The notes under the pieces were generated by a model. The model did not search any database. It was not told the DNA's origin and saw only the letters and a list, made by a program, of their open reading frames with translations. The position numbers and the translations under genes were made by a program. This document shows positions 21,912 through 29,916 of a stretch of DNA of 64,000 nt, piece by piece. This stretch comes from Plantactinospora sp. BC1. Lineage in GTDB: Bacteria; Actinomycetota; Actinomycetes; Mycobacteriales; Micromonosporaceae. Where the stretch lies: NCBI RefSeq assembly GCF_003030345.1, contig NZ_CP028158.1, forward strand, positions 930,001-994,000, given 5' to 3'. Position 1 is the first letter of the stretch, and every line of letters begins with the position of its first letter.

Positions 21912-23120
21912 ATGAGCAACACCCGCATGTACCGGGACGGTGCTCTCGTCGACCAGGGCTTCCCCGCCTCGGAGGTCGGTGAGCGGCTGGCCGCCGACGA
22001 CCGGGTGGTGATCTGGCTCGACATCTGCGGGCCGACCGAGGACGACCTCAGGCTGCTCGCCGAGGAACTCGGGATGCACGAACTGGCGCTCGAGGACGTC
22101 GTCCAGCAGGCCCAGCGGGCAAAACTCGACCGGTACGACACACACCTGTTCCTGAACACCTACATGGTGCGGCTGGGCGCGGCCGGCGGGCTGACCGACG
22201 ACGAGGTGTCGGCGTTCGTCAAGCCCCGGGCGCTGGTGACGGTCCGCTACAGCGACCGGTTCGATCTCCGGCAGGTGCTGGCCCGCTGGGACGAGAGCGT
22301 CGAACTCGCCACGCACGGGGTCGCGTTCCTGCTCTACGGCCTGCTCGACACCCTGATCGACGGCCACTTCTCCGCGGTGCAGCAGCTCGACGCGACCCTG
22401 GAGCGAGTGCAGGCCGCGATGTTCAAGGACGGCCCCGGTGGTCAGGCGGCCGTTGACGGCCGGGCCGGCGGCCGAGCCGGCGACCCGGGTGACGGCCGGG
22501 CCGGCGAAAGTCGCGGCGGCGAGAGGCGGGGCGGTGACGGCCGGGGCGGTGACGGCCGGGGCGGTGACGGCCGGGGCGGTGACGGCCGGGGCGGTGACGG
22601 CCGGGGCGGTGACGGCCGGGGCGGTGACGGCCGGGGCGGTGACGGCCGGGGCGGTGATGCCATCGGTGTGATGGACCGCAACGAGGTGCAGCAGCGGATC
22701 TTCCTCGCCCGGCGGGACCTGGTGCGGCTGCGCCAGGTCACCCTGCCGATGCGGGAGGTGGTGAACGCGCTGATGCGTCCCACCATGCACACCGTCGACC
22801 AGGAGATGCTCCCGTACTACCAGGACCTGTACGACCACGTGCTGCGGGTGATCGAGTGGAGTGACTCGCTGCGCGACCTGAACACGACGATGCTGGAAAC
22901 GAACCTGATGTTGCAGAACAACCAGCTCAACCTGATCGTGAAGCAGGTCACCGCGTGGGCGGCGGTGATCGCCGTACCGACGGCGGTGACCGGGTTCTTC
23001 GGGCAGAACCTCGCCTTCCCCTGGCGGCACACCCCGGCGGAATTCGTCATCTCGCTCATCGTGACGCTCGGGCTGGCGGTCGCCCTGTACGTGGTGTTCC
23101 GCCGCAAGAGCTGGATCTGA
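21912..23120 (+). CDS. CorA family divalent-cation transporter with a repeat-expanded insert
   Basis: A protein of 402 residues. The cytoplasmic domain begins [29 protein letters not shown], and the two C-terminal membrane helices flank GFFGQN (the CorA selectivity signature is usually GMN; here GQN). Between the cytoplasmic helices, residues ~180-250 form a Gly/Arg/Asp-rich insert containing eight perfect GGDGR units encoded by a 15-bp tandem repeat. Helix-forming sequence resumes at [21 protein letters not shown], so the frame is intact. It would transport Mg2+ or a similar ion across the inner membrane. Confidence 0.88.
   Translation: MSNTRMYRDGALVDQGFPASEVGERLAADDRVVIWLDICGPTEDDLRLLAEELGMHELALEDVVQQAQRAKLDRYDTHLFLNTYMVRLGAAGGLTDDEVSAFVKPRALVTVRYSDRFDLRQVLARWDESVELATHGVAFLLYGLLDTLIDGHFSAVQQLDATLERVQAAMFKDGPGGQAAVDGRAGGRAGDPGDGRAGESRGGERRGGDGRGGDGRGGDGRGGDGRGGDGRGGDGRGGDGRGGDGRGGDAIGVMDRNEVQQRIFLARRDLVRLRQVTLPMREVVNALMRPTMHTVDQEMLPYYQDLYDHVLRVIEWSDSLRDLNTTMLETNLMLQNNQLNLIVKQVTAWAAVIAVPTAVTGFFGQNLAFPWRHTPAEFVISLIVTLGLAVALYVVFRRKSWI
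22530..22649 (+). repeat. 15-bp tandem repeat (8 units) inside corA
   Basis: There are eight identical copies of GGCGGTGACGGCCGG in frame, encoding (GGDGR)8, followed by a partial unit GGCGGTGAT. The perfect identity implies recent expansion by slippage or recombination. Confidence 0.95.
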
Positions 23121-23168
23121 CCGAGGGCCGGCGCGCACCTTCGGGCGCCCGCTTCGCCGCAGACGCGC

Positions 23169-23204
23169 TTCGGGGAGGCCGGCTGCGGGCCGGGCCTCCC
23201 CGAA
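23169..23204. terminator. Bidirectional terminator between corA and the lysozyme-like gene
   Basis: TTCGGGGAGGCC (23169-23180) pairs perfectly with GGCCTCCCCGAA (23193-23204) with a 12-nt loop, between convergent stops at 23120 and 23222. Confidence 0.75.
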
Positions 23205-23221
23205 ACGTTCCGTCGACCGGG

Positions 23222-23992
23222 TTACCGGGAGCGGGACCAGAGGTCCTGCACGATGTCGGCGGCCTGGTCCTCCCACTGGGCGTACGCGAACGGGTACGCC
23301 GACACCTGCACCGCCTGGGCGGCGTCGGTCAGCGGCCGGTCCCACCAGCGGTCGACCCGCTTGAGACCCTCGAAGAACGCGGCGGCCGAGTAGTCACGAT
23401 CCCGGATCTGGTCCGGCGAGCCCCAGCCCGACGACGGCCGCTGCTGGAACAGCCCCAGCGAGTCGTGGTCGTTCCACGCGCCCAGGTGGTCGAGGTTGCG
23501 CAGCTTCGACTCCTGGAGGGCGGTGGCGACGCCGATCACGGCGCCACGCTGACCCATGTCCATCTTGCGGGCCACCCGGACGATCTCCCGGGCGTTGTCC
23601 CGCTGCTCGTCGTCGAGGTCGATCCGCGACTGGTAGCCCTGCACCCCGTTCGGGATCAACTTGTCCCGGGATGCCCTGGCGTCCGAGTTCCCCCGGTCGG
23701 CGGGGCGGTAGCCGTCGCGGTGCGAGTCGTCGTCCCGCATCGACTGGCTGTACGCCGCCGACTGCGCGCCCGGGTCACCGGCTGCGGCGACCACGCCGAC
23801 CGGGCCGGCCACCGCCGAGCAGGCGGCCGCGCAGGTGAGGCCCGCGACCGCCAGTGCGGACCGGCGGGCGATCGGAGTTTCCGCGACGGCTGGCAGCCGC
23901 CGGGTCACCGGATGTGCCGCGATGGCGGGGAGCCAGCGCGTACGAGCGGTCTCCGCGATGGCGGGGAGCCATCGTCCGAAGATCGGATTCAT
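23222..23992 (-). CDS. Secreted lysozyme/transglycosylase-like protein, paralogue A
   Basis: A protein of 256 residues. The N-terminus holds a motif repeated three times (RWLPAIAET, RWLPAIAAH, RRLPAVAET), then a hydrophobic stretch ARRSALAVAGLTCAAACSAVAGPVGVVAAAG that looks like a signal peptide with an unusually long basic leader. After a charged linker comes the conserved domain: AVIGVATALQESKL, DHDSLGLFQQRPSSGWGSPDQI, GLKRVDRWWDRPLTDAAQAVQVSAYPFAYAQWED. ALQES...GLFQ resembles the catalytic Glu and following motif of soluble lytic transglycosylases, so cell-wall cleavage is inferred. It is the most diverged of four paralogues here (also at 25384, 30701 and 34126). It has its own structured leader (24045-24115). 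Confidence 0.75.
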   Translation of the reverse strand: MNPIFGRWLPAIAETARTRWLPAIAAHPVTRRLPAVAETPIARRSALAVAGLTCAAACSAVAGPVGVVAAAGDPGAQSAAYSQSMRDDDSHRDGYRPADRGNSDARASRDKLIPNGVQGYQSRIDLDDEQRDNAREIVRVARKMDMGQRGAVIGVATALQESKLRNLDHLGAWNDHDSLGLFQQRPSSGWGSPDQIRDRDYSAAAFFEGLKRVDRWWDRPLTDAAQAVQVSAYPFAYAQWEDQAADIVQDLWSRSR

Positions 23993-24044
23993 GGTTACCC
24001 CTTTCGATCTGGGATTCCGGGAGATTCCGGGAGGGACTGCTGCC

Positions 24045-24115
24045 GTCCTGGGCCGCTCGGCCCGCGGACAAGGAGGTACGCCCGCGATCCAGGGGGCTGA
24101 CCTCGCGGGCGTACC
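24045..24115 (-). promoter_or_regulatory. Structured 5' leader of paralogue A
   Basis: In mRNA order, hairpin H1 is GGTACGCCCGCGA (plus strand 24075-24087) paired over 13 bp with 24103-24115. It is followed by a short pyrimidine-rich linker and hairpin H2: GTCC (24045-24048)/GGAC (24066-24069), enclosing GGGCCG/CGGCCC. The same order of H1, pyrimidine linker and H2 occurs before paralogues B-D although the sequence differs. Confidence 0.55.
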
Positions 24116-24294
24116 GACATGAACAACGAGTCGGGCCAGTCCGGCATTCCGGATTCGCCCGCCCGGTGCCCGCCGCCGGTCCGCCCCGGGTTCCGTCCGG
24201 CTCCGGCCCGCGGAGGGCCGGCGGCAGGCCGGACAGACCAGCAAAATCGGGTACGGACGATCCGGACCCGCCTCCTTCCGGCTACCCTGAGCGC

Positions 24295-24651
24295 ATGCAG
24301 TACGCCGCTGCGGCCGGAACCGGCGTCGCCTATCTGGCCCGCCCGGGCCGGCCTGCCGTAGTGAGCCCGACCGTGGCCGAGCTGACCGGCCCGACCCGGG
24401 GCACCGTCGTGCTGCCACTGCGGCTGATGTGGGGGCCGGAGCGCAGCTTCGACCTGGACGATCCCGACCAGCTGCTCTGGATGTACGAGAACGTCCTGCG
24501 CGAGACCACCCGCTCCGACGACCTGCGCCGCTATCTCAACGGCCGGGTGCTCCGCCGGGTCTGGTCCGCGCTGAACCTGCCCCGCGGGGTACGGGCGGCC
24601 TGGGAGCGACGGCACCCGTCGCTGGCCGCCGGTGATCGCCGGGCGGCATGA
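24295..24651 (+). CDS. Unrecognised small protein, possible antitoxin partner of the AbiEii-like gene
   Basis: A protein of 118 residues. It starts MQYAAAAGTGVAYLARPGRPAVVSPTVAELTGPTRG and continues with acidic and basic helices (DLDDPDQLLWMYENVLRETTRSDDLRRYLNGRVLRRVWSAL). No family is recognised. The last bases ATGA overlap the start of the AbiEii-like nucleotidyltransferase, so the two are translated together. A TACCCT element 7 nt before the ATG suggests a leaderless transcript. Its position as the first small gene of the pair fits an antitoxin, but no DNA-binding motif is evident. Confidence 0.6.
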   Translation: MQYAAAAGTGVAYLARPGRPAVVSPTVAELTGPTRGTVVLPLRLMWGPERSFDLDDPDQLLWMYENVLRETTRSDDLRRYLNGRVLRRVWSALNLPRGVRAAWERRHPSLAAGDRRAA

Positions 24652-25307
24652 CCACCACCCATCTCGACGACTTCTACCGCCAGGTCGCCCGGGTCGCCCT
24701 CTCCGTGGCCGACAAGCACGGGTTCGTGCTCGGCGGTGGGGTGGCCTGGGCGGCACACGGGCTGGTGTCCCGGCCCACCGAGGACGTCGACCTCTTCGCC
24801 GACGTCGACGGCGCGGCGGCCAGCGCCGAGGCGGAGGTCCGGACCGCGCTGGAGGCGGCCGGCTTCACCGTCGCCGACGAGGACCCGTCGAGCGACCTGG
24901 CCGGCCTGTTCAGCGGGTTCGAGCTGGACATGAAGGACTTCCTGGTCAGCCGGGGCGGCCGGCGGCTACGGCTCAGCCTCGGCCGGCTGGATCGGCACCG
25001 CAGCCCGGTGGTGATGGACCTCGGGCCGGTCATGCACGTCCAGGACCTGGTGGCCAGCAAGACCGCCGCCCTGGTCACCCGCCGCGAGGTTCGGGACTAC
25101 ATCGACGTCGCGGCAGCGCTCGACCGGTACGCCGTCGCCGACCTGATCCGGCTCGCCGCCGAGTACGACCCGGCGATCGAGCCGGAGGACATCGCCGCCG
25201 CCGGCCGCTACCTGGACCGACTGCCCGACCAGCGCTTCGCCCGGTACGGCCGGGACGCCGCACAGGTACGGTCGATCCGCGCGAAGCTCGCCGGCTGGCC
25301 ACGCTGA
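24648..25307 (+). CDS. AbiEii-like nucleotidyltransferase (possible toxin)
   Basis: A protein of 219 residues. The nucleotidyltransferase signature is GGGVAWAAHGLVSRPTEDVDLFAD (GG, spacer, E-D-x-D), followed by FELDMKDFLVSR and PVMHVQDLVASKTAALVTRREVRDYIDVAAAL, which matches the AbiEii/DUF1814 family. Members serve as toxins in type IV-like systems and, as MenA enzymes, modify tRNA. It shares a 4-nt overlap with the upstream small gene. A function in defence or growth control is inferred from the family. Confidence 0.8.
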   Translation: MTTTHLDDFYRQVARVALSVADKHGFVLGGGVAWAAHGLVSRPTEDVDLFADVDGAAASAEAEVRTALEAAGFTVADEDPSSDLAGLFSGFELDMKDFLVSRGGRRLRLSLGRLDRHRSPVVMDLGPVMHVQDLVASKTAALVTRREVRDYIDVAAALDRYAVADLIRLAAEYDPAIEPEDIAAAGRYLDRLPDQRFARYGRDAAQVRSIRAKLAGWPR

Positions 25308-25342
25308 CCCGGGCCTCTCCCCCGACCCGGCACGGGACATGC

Positions 25343-25375
25343 CGAAGGCCGGACCCGAGTCGGATCCGGCCTTCG
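25343..25375. terminator. Terminator between the AbiEii-like gene and paralogue B
   Basis: CGAAGGCCGGA (25343-25353) pairs with TCCGGCCTTCG (25365-25375). The hairpin is followed by TTCCT on the plus strand. It lies between convergent genes ending at 25307 and 25384. Confidence 0.7.
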
Positions 25376-25383
25376 TTCCTGCC

Positions 25384-26109
25384 TTAGCTGTTGTTCCAGG
25401 TGTTGGCGACCAGGTCGGCGGCCAGGTCCTCCCACTGCGCGTACGCGTCGGGGTAGGCCGAGACCTGTACCTTCTGCGCGGCCACGGTCAGCGGCAGGTC
25501 CTGCCAACCGTCAACCTGCTTCAGCCCCTTGAGGAACGCGATGGTCGAGTACTCCGGATCGGTGATCTGCTCCGGCGAACCCCAACCCGACGACGGTCGC
25601 TGCTGGAACAGGCCCAGCGAGTCGTGGTCGTTGCGGTCACCCAGGTGACCCAGGTTCTCCAACTTCGACTCCTGCAACGAGGTACCCACGGCGATCACCG
25701 CGGCACGCTCGTCCAGACCCGCCTTCTTCGTCGCCTTCACGATCGCCTTCACGTTGTCGGACTGCTCACCCGACAGCGCAATCCGCGACTGCTCACCCTG
25801 CGCACCGTGCGGGACCAGCTTGTCCCGCGACGGCTTACGATCCTTGCCCTCGCGCTTGTCACGCTTGTCGCTCTTACGGTCCTTCTCGTTCTTGTGGTCC
25901 TTGTCGCTCTTGTGGTCGTTGCCCTTGTCGGCCATGACCGACTGCGACACCGGCGAAGCGACATGCTCGGGCGCGGCGTGAGCGGCCACGGCGGGGCCGG
26001 CGACAGCGCCACCGACGAACGCCAGACCAGCAACACCCAGAGCGGTCCTACGAACCAGAGAGGTCTGCTCGATGGCCGGGAGCCATCGGCTGAACAGAGT
26101 CGTGTTCAT
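25384..26109 (-). CDS. Secreted lysozyme/transglycosylase-like protein, paralogue B
   Basis: A protein of 241 residues starting MNTTLFSRWLPAIEQTSLVRRTALGVAG, with one RWLPAI motif, a hydrophobic export segment ending around AVAAHAAPEH, and a very charged Lys/Asp linker (HKSDKDHKNEKDRKSDKRDKR). The conserved domain (LQESKL, DSLGLFQQRPSSGWGSPEQI, VQVSAYPDAYAQWEDLAADLV) then runs to the C-terminus. It is nearly identical to paralogues C and D outside the linker. The likely role is cell-wall cleavage outside the membrane, inferred from the Glu-Ser and GLFQ motifs. The ribosome site GGAAGG lies 3' of a helix in the leader that can cover part of it. Confidence 0.75.
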   Translation of the reverse strand: MNTTLFSRWLPAIEQTSLVRRTALGVAGLAFVGGAVAGPAVAAHAAPEHVASPVSQSVMADKGNDHKSDKDHKNEKDRKSDKRDKREGKDRKPSRDKLVPHGAQGEQSRIALSGEQSDNVKAIVKATKKAGLDERAAVIAVGTSLQESKLENLGHLGDRNDHDSLGLFQQRPSSGWGSPEQITDPEYSTIAFLKGLKQVDGWQDLPLTVAAQKVQVSAYPDAYAQWEDLAADLVANTWNNS

Positions 26110-26363
26110 GATGGTCTACCTTCCAATCGGGGGAACAACACCCCACAGGGGGAAAACCGGGGTGTCATTGGAAATCACACGTCCCGAGACTGTCGAAGCC
26201 TCCAGGGACGAAAGAAGGTTCGCCTGGCACACGCGCACGGGGGGTGCTGGTACTCAGGCGAACACCATATGTAACGACCGGCGGCCCCGGATCATTCCCC
26301 GAGGCCCGACCACCCGCCCAGCTCACAGGCGGTGCTACTCGGCCGTACGCATGGTGTAACGAC
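26110..26363 (-). promoter_or_regulatory. Structured, conserved 5' leader of paralogue B
   Basis: In mRNA order: a GTCGTTACA box (plus strand 26354-26363 reversed), a hairpin-rich segment, a second GTCGTTACAT box (26269-26278), then H1 (arms 26218-26226 and 26255-26263, GTTCGCCTG/CAGGCGAAC), and H2 (26181-26185 with 26205-26209, inner 26186-26191 with 26197-26202). Last is H3 (26122-26127 with 26167-26172, inner 26138-26144 with 26159-26165). The final arm of H3, ATTGGA, runs into the ribosome site GGAAGG. Changes in the other copies keep the pairing. I could not assign it to a riboswitch class that I know. Confidence 0.65.
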
Positions 26364-26460
26364 CGAGCCCCCGCCAACATTCCACCGCCGACAGTTGATC
26401 ACCAATCGGAACCGGACATCGGTGACGGACGCACCTCCGATGTCCCACTAGCATGGCGAG

Positions 26461-26802
26461 ATGGCGCTCGACCTGTTTGCCGGTATACCGGTCAACGACT
26501 ACCCGGCGGCACTGGCCTGGTACGAAAAGCTGCTTGGATCCCCGCCGACGTTCATCGCCAGCGACAGCGAGGCGGTGTGGGAACTCGCCGAGCATCGGTC
26601 GCTCGTCATCGAACATCGACCGGAGCATGCCGGTCACGCCCTGCACACCGTCTTCGTTGACGACTTCGACGCCCTGTTGGCCAAGACGGCTGAGCGGGGA
26701 CTCCAACCGGCGCGACGGGAGACGTACTCCAACGGGGTGCGGAAGGCCACGTACGTCGACCCCGACGGAAACGAGATCGGATTCGGCGGAGCCCCGCTCT
26801 GA
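26461..26802 (+). CDS. VOC (glyoxalase/bleomycin-resistance fold) family protein
   Basis: A protein of 113 residues: LFAGIPVNDYPAALAWYEKLLG at the start, HTVFVDDFDALLAKTAERGLQ in the middle and GVRKATYVDPDGNEIGFGG at the end, a complete single-unit VOC domain. The final DPDGNEIGF motif carries the usual metal-ligand glutamate. The substrate is unknown; such small proteins act as lyases, dioxygenases or drug-binding proteins. It is a single gene, located just upstream of the leader of paralogue B and divergent from it. Confidence 0.85.
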   Translation: MALDLFAGIPVNDYPAALAWYEKLLGSPPTFIASDSEAVWELAEHRSLVIEHRPEHAGHALHTVFVDDFDALLAKTAERGLQPARRETYSNGVRKATYVDPDGNEIGFGGAPL

Positions 26803-26960
26803 CCGGGAACCACGTACGCTCAGGCGCGTACGGGTGAAATCGCATCCGTAGGGTTTGACTGTGCGCCGGAGGACGCCTCGTACATGGATCGGGCATTGGT
26901 CACCATCTAGTACGGCGACCGCCGTTCGCGATTTTCGGTCGATCTGGTGTCTGGTGGTCT

Positions 26961-27392
26961 TTACGGGTGCGCTGCTTGGAGGATGGCGGCGAGAGCGTCG
27001 ATCGTTTCCTGCGCCTCGGTTTGGTCGGTCTCGGTCGTCCATCCTTGATGCCATGGCCCGCCGGGAGCGGCCACGAAGTGCAGCGCTTCGAGCGCGGACG
27101 CGGCAAGGTCCGGCACTGGCTCGGGCAGAATCACTGCGCCCGGTTCGTCGGACACTTGCGTAAGGCGGTGCTGTAGGTGCTCGCCGCCGGGAAGGGTAGC
27201 GGCAACCAGGGCTGCCGCCGCGACTACTTCGTCGGGGAAATACTCCCGCCAGAGCAGGTCGCGGTTGGCAAGGACGTAGCCGAACATGTGTCGTAGTGCT
27301 TCGGCGCGCTGTTGTGGCGGTCGCTCCGCGAGTTCGTCAAGGAAGTCCAGTGCGCCGTCACTGCTGAACGGTCCGGTTCCAAACGTGCCCAC
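26961..27392 (-). CDS. DUF4259 domain protein
   Basis: A protein of 143 residues beginning with the DUF4259 start pattern GTFGTGPFSSDGALDFLDELAE. Acidic helices with several Glu and Gln residues follow. The GTG at 27392 is chosen because homology starts there and GAGGCGAGGGTG precedes it; an upstream start at 27419 is possible. No biochemical role is established for this family. Members are often found in accessory regions. Confidence 0.7.
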   Translation of the reverse strand: MGTFGTGPFSSDGALDFLDELAERPPQQRAEALRHMFGYVLANRDLLWREYFPDEVVAAAALVAATLPGGEHLQHRLTQVSDEPGAVILPEPVPDLAASALEALHFVAAPGGPWHQGWTTETDQTEAQETIDALAAILQAAHP

Positions 27393-27488
27393 ATCACCCT
27401 CGCCTCGATAGACGGCCACCGCCGATCATCAACGGTTGTGGACCTAACTGGAGATCGCGCGGCGGCCGCGCGCCACAGCGTAAACCCT

Positions 27489-28273
27489 GAGCCGTGGCAG
27501 CGGATTCCGGCCGGGATACTCGACTCGCTCGCAGGCCGGTTCGGGCGGGTGGAGACTCGTCGCACGCCGGCGGTATTCGTGACGGGTCCGCTGTCCGATC
27601 TTGAGGTGAAGACGTGCTGGCAGTTGGCGGAGCAGCCTGGACAGGCCCGACCGGACGCCGTGCAGCGGCTGCTATTCCGGGCGGTGTGGATTACCCGCTG
27701 TCCGTGACGACCTGCGGCAGTTGATCGCCGACCGGTTCGGTGACCCGGCCGCGGTCCTGATCCTGAAGGTGTTCCTCGACTACGCCAGCAAGCACGGCCA
27801 CACTTTGATCGACCGGCGGGTCTGCCTGCCGGTGTTGTGGACCGACGACCGCGATCGGTGTCGGGTGCGCCGGATCAAGAGTCCACCCTGCTAATGACCT
27901 GGCCTGACTCGATGACGTGTGCACCGAGGTAGACCCCGACGACAGCGGCCAGCCCAGCCTCCTGGTCTGCCGCAACAGCACCACCGGCGAGTTAGGACTC
28001 CTGCTACCGCTGCACCAACCTCGCACTTACAGCCCTCGCCATTCTAGCGATCTGCGCGCCGACGCCATGCCCCACGAGACCGACGCCCCCACCGACACTG
28101 CTTGATCAGGCTGATCGCCAACGAGTACTAGCCCTCTGATCATCACTTGCATCATTCGCTCGATCAGCGACCACACCCGCCGTCTCCCCTGGTCACAGTG
28201 GCGACGACGTCACCGAGCCCGAGCGCGACAATCCCACTACACACGCCGGCTCAACCTGGAACTACAACAGTGA
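27489..28273 (+). pseudogene. Remnant of an IS701-type transposase
   Basis: Pieces of one transposase occur in order but in different frames, with material missing. The N-terminal piece is PAGILDSLAGRFGRVETRR and continues to CWQLAEQPGQARPDAVQRLLFRAVW (27500-27690). A frame change is followed by VRDDLRQLIADRFGDPAAVL (about 27700-27760), then VFLDYASKHGHTLIDRRVCLPVLWTDDRDRCR (to about 27870). A C-terminal end SQWRRRHRARARQSHYTRRL stops at 28273. The catalytic core is largely gone. This matches my memory of actinobacterial IS701-family proteins. No terminal inverted repeats were identified. Confidence 0.7.
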
Positions 28274-28292
28274 TCACGAAGCGGCTGCCGTA

Positions 28293-29723
28293 CTAGGCGA
28301 CGTCGGGCCGGGTCATCAGTGGCGACCGTAGGTGCAACGCCAGATCAGGACCGGTCAGGGGCACGGTGCTCCACGTCGCGACCGCTGTCCCCGTCTCGGC
28401 GTCGACCACCAGCCGCACCCGGTGCGGGGTGGTGATGACGTAAAGGTCGGCGACGAACGTGTTGCCCTGCCAGGCGCCGGTTGCGACGACAGGGCGGCCG
28501 AGCGGTGAGCTTTCTCGCCATGCGCCGTGGCCGACCTCGACCGTGAGGAGCGACCCGAGTCGCAGGAGCCACCCACGGTCTACCGGATCGAGGATCACCG
28601 TGGTGCCGGCGGGTAGCGCCGAATTCTCGACGGAGGCGTCGAGTTCCGCCTTGATGGAACGCTCAGGGGCGGCCGAGCCCGGCACGGGTGTGAGTGAGAG
28701 CCGCCGCAACCGCTCGGCGAGGATCTCGTCCTCCCGGGCACTTACCGGGTCGTCCAGGCCGGGCAGCAGGCAATCCCACAGGACGGCCGGCATTGCCTCA
28801 CCCTGCGTTATCGCACCGGTCACGACGACCACGAGGTCGTGCGACGGGACGACCACGCATTGCTGACCGAAGGCTCCTTCGGCACGGTAACCGTGACGCG
28901 ATATCCAGAACTGGTAGCCGTACCCGCAAAGCAGGTCGGGGTTCTCCGACCAGTCCTCGATCTGCTGCGTCTCGATGTGCCGTCTGGTCGCGAGCCGCAC
29001 CCATTCGCGCGGGACGAGCTGCCGGCCGCCCCAGAGGCCCTCGCGCAGCAGCAGTTCGCCGAAGGCGGCGACGGCCTCGGTCGTGAGATGCAGTCCGTGG
29101 AAGCCGAAGGTGGCCCCGCTCGCCACCCGGTCCCATTCGGCGTGGTCGACGCCCATCGGCTTGAAGAGGCGGTCGTCGAGCAGTTCCGGGAGGCTGCGGC
29201 CCGTGACCCGCTCCACCATCCGGGCCAGGATGAAGGTAGTCGGATTGTCGTAGGCGTGCCGTGTTCCCTCGACCTCGAGGAACGGTACGCGTAGGAAGCC
29301 CTTCACCAGGTCGCCCGGTTCCAGTTGCCAGGCCTCGGCGAGGCTGTCCGTGCGGTGTCCGGTTGTCATGGACAGCAGGTGGTGAACGGTCAGGCGACGT
29401 CCCTGCTCCGAGACTTCGGCCGGGACGTGGTCGGGCAACACGTCCACCACCCGATCAGCCAGCGAGAGCAGTCCGTCGGCGATCGCAAGCCCCACGGCGA
29501 CCGAGGTGAACGACTTGGTCAGCGAGTAGAGGAGGTGCGGTCGTTCGGCGGAGTACGGCGCCCACCAGCCTTCGGCGACAACGTGACCGTGGCGTACGAC
29601 CATTATGGAGTGACACTCGACGGATTGCGCTTCGAGCCGGTCCAGTAGCGCGGCAACTGCGCGGGCCGACACCCCCATGGCAGCCGGTGTCGAGCGCGGC
29701 AGCAGGGTGCGCTGAGAAGGCAT
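28293..29723 (-). CDS. Beta-lactamase-fold serine hydrolase
   Basis: A protein of 476 residues. The catalytic SxxK is in YSLTKSFTSVAVG and the YxN motif in YDNPTTFILARMVERVTGRSL, with LTVHHLLSMTTGHRTD between, as in class C beta-lactamase-related esterases and peptidases. The C-terminal ~120 residues form an added domain of beta-sheet character (TTVILDPVDRGWLLRLGSLLTVEVGH). No signal peptide is seen. It stands next to the transposase remnant and ends 20 bp from it. Confidence 0.85.
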   Translation of the reverse strand: MPSQRTLLPRSTPAAMGVSARAVAALLDRLEAQSVECHSIMVVRHGHVVAEGWWAPYSAERPHLLYSLTKSFTSVAVGLAIADGLLSLADRVVDVLPDHVPAEVSEQGRRLTVHHLLSMTTGHRTDSLAEAWQLEPGDLVKGFLRVPFLEVEGTRHAYDNPTTFILARMVERVTGRSLPELLDDRLFKPMGVDHAEWDRVASGATFGFHGLHLTTEAVAAFGELLLREGLWGGRQLVPREWVRLATRRHIETQQIEDWSENPDLLCGYGYQFWISRHGYRAEGAFGQQCVVVPSHDLVVVVTGAITQGEAMPAVLWDCLLPGLDDPVSAREDEILAERLRRLSLTPVPGSAAPERSIKAELDASVENSALPAGTTVILDPVDRGWLLRLGSLLTVEVGHGAWRESSPLGRPVVATGAWQGNTFVADLYVITTPHRVRLVVDAETGTAVATWSTVPLTGPDLALHLRSPLMTRPDVA

Positions 29724-29916
29724 TCAAGCACCCTAACAAGATCACTCAGTCGAGCTTGTGGAATATCGCCCGGAGCCAATCCTGCCGATCTTGGGCAGTG
29801 GACAATCAGCGTCGACGTGCGATCACGCCGGTACTCCAGCACCCTGGAGCCGTAAAGAAGGGGGCCGTCCAGCGACTACGGCGATTCCGGTACCCCCACG
29901 GCCGGCATCCTGGCGC

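Noticed and set aside
22530-22649. CRISPR array or minisatellite outside genes
   Set aside because: The 15-bp units are contiguous without spacers and lie in frame within corA.
26110-26363. c-di-AMP (ydaO-yuaA) riboswitch upstream of the wall-hydrolase genes
   Set aside because: This class controls wall hydrolases in actinomycetes, but I cannot place its conserved GGGGGAACC and GGGGUGAAUC blocks in the sense strand. A covariance search is needed, so no class is claimed.
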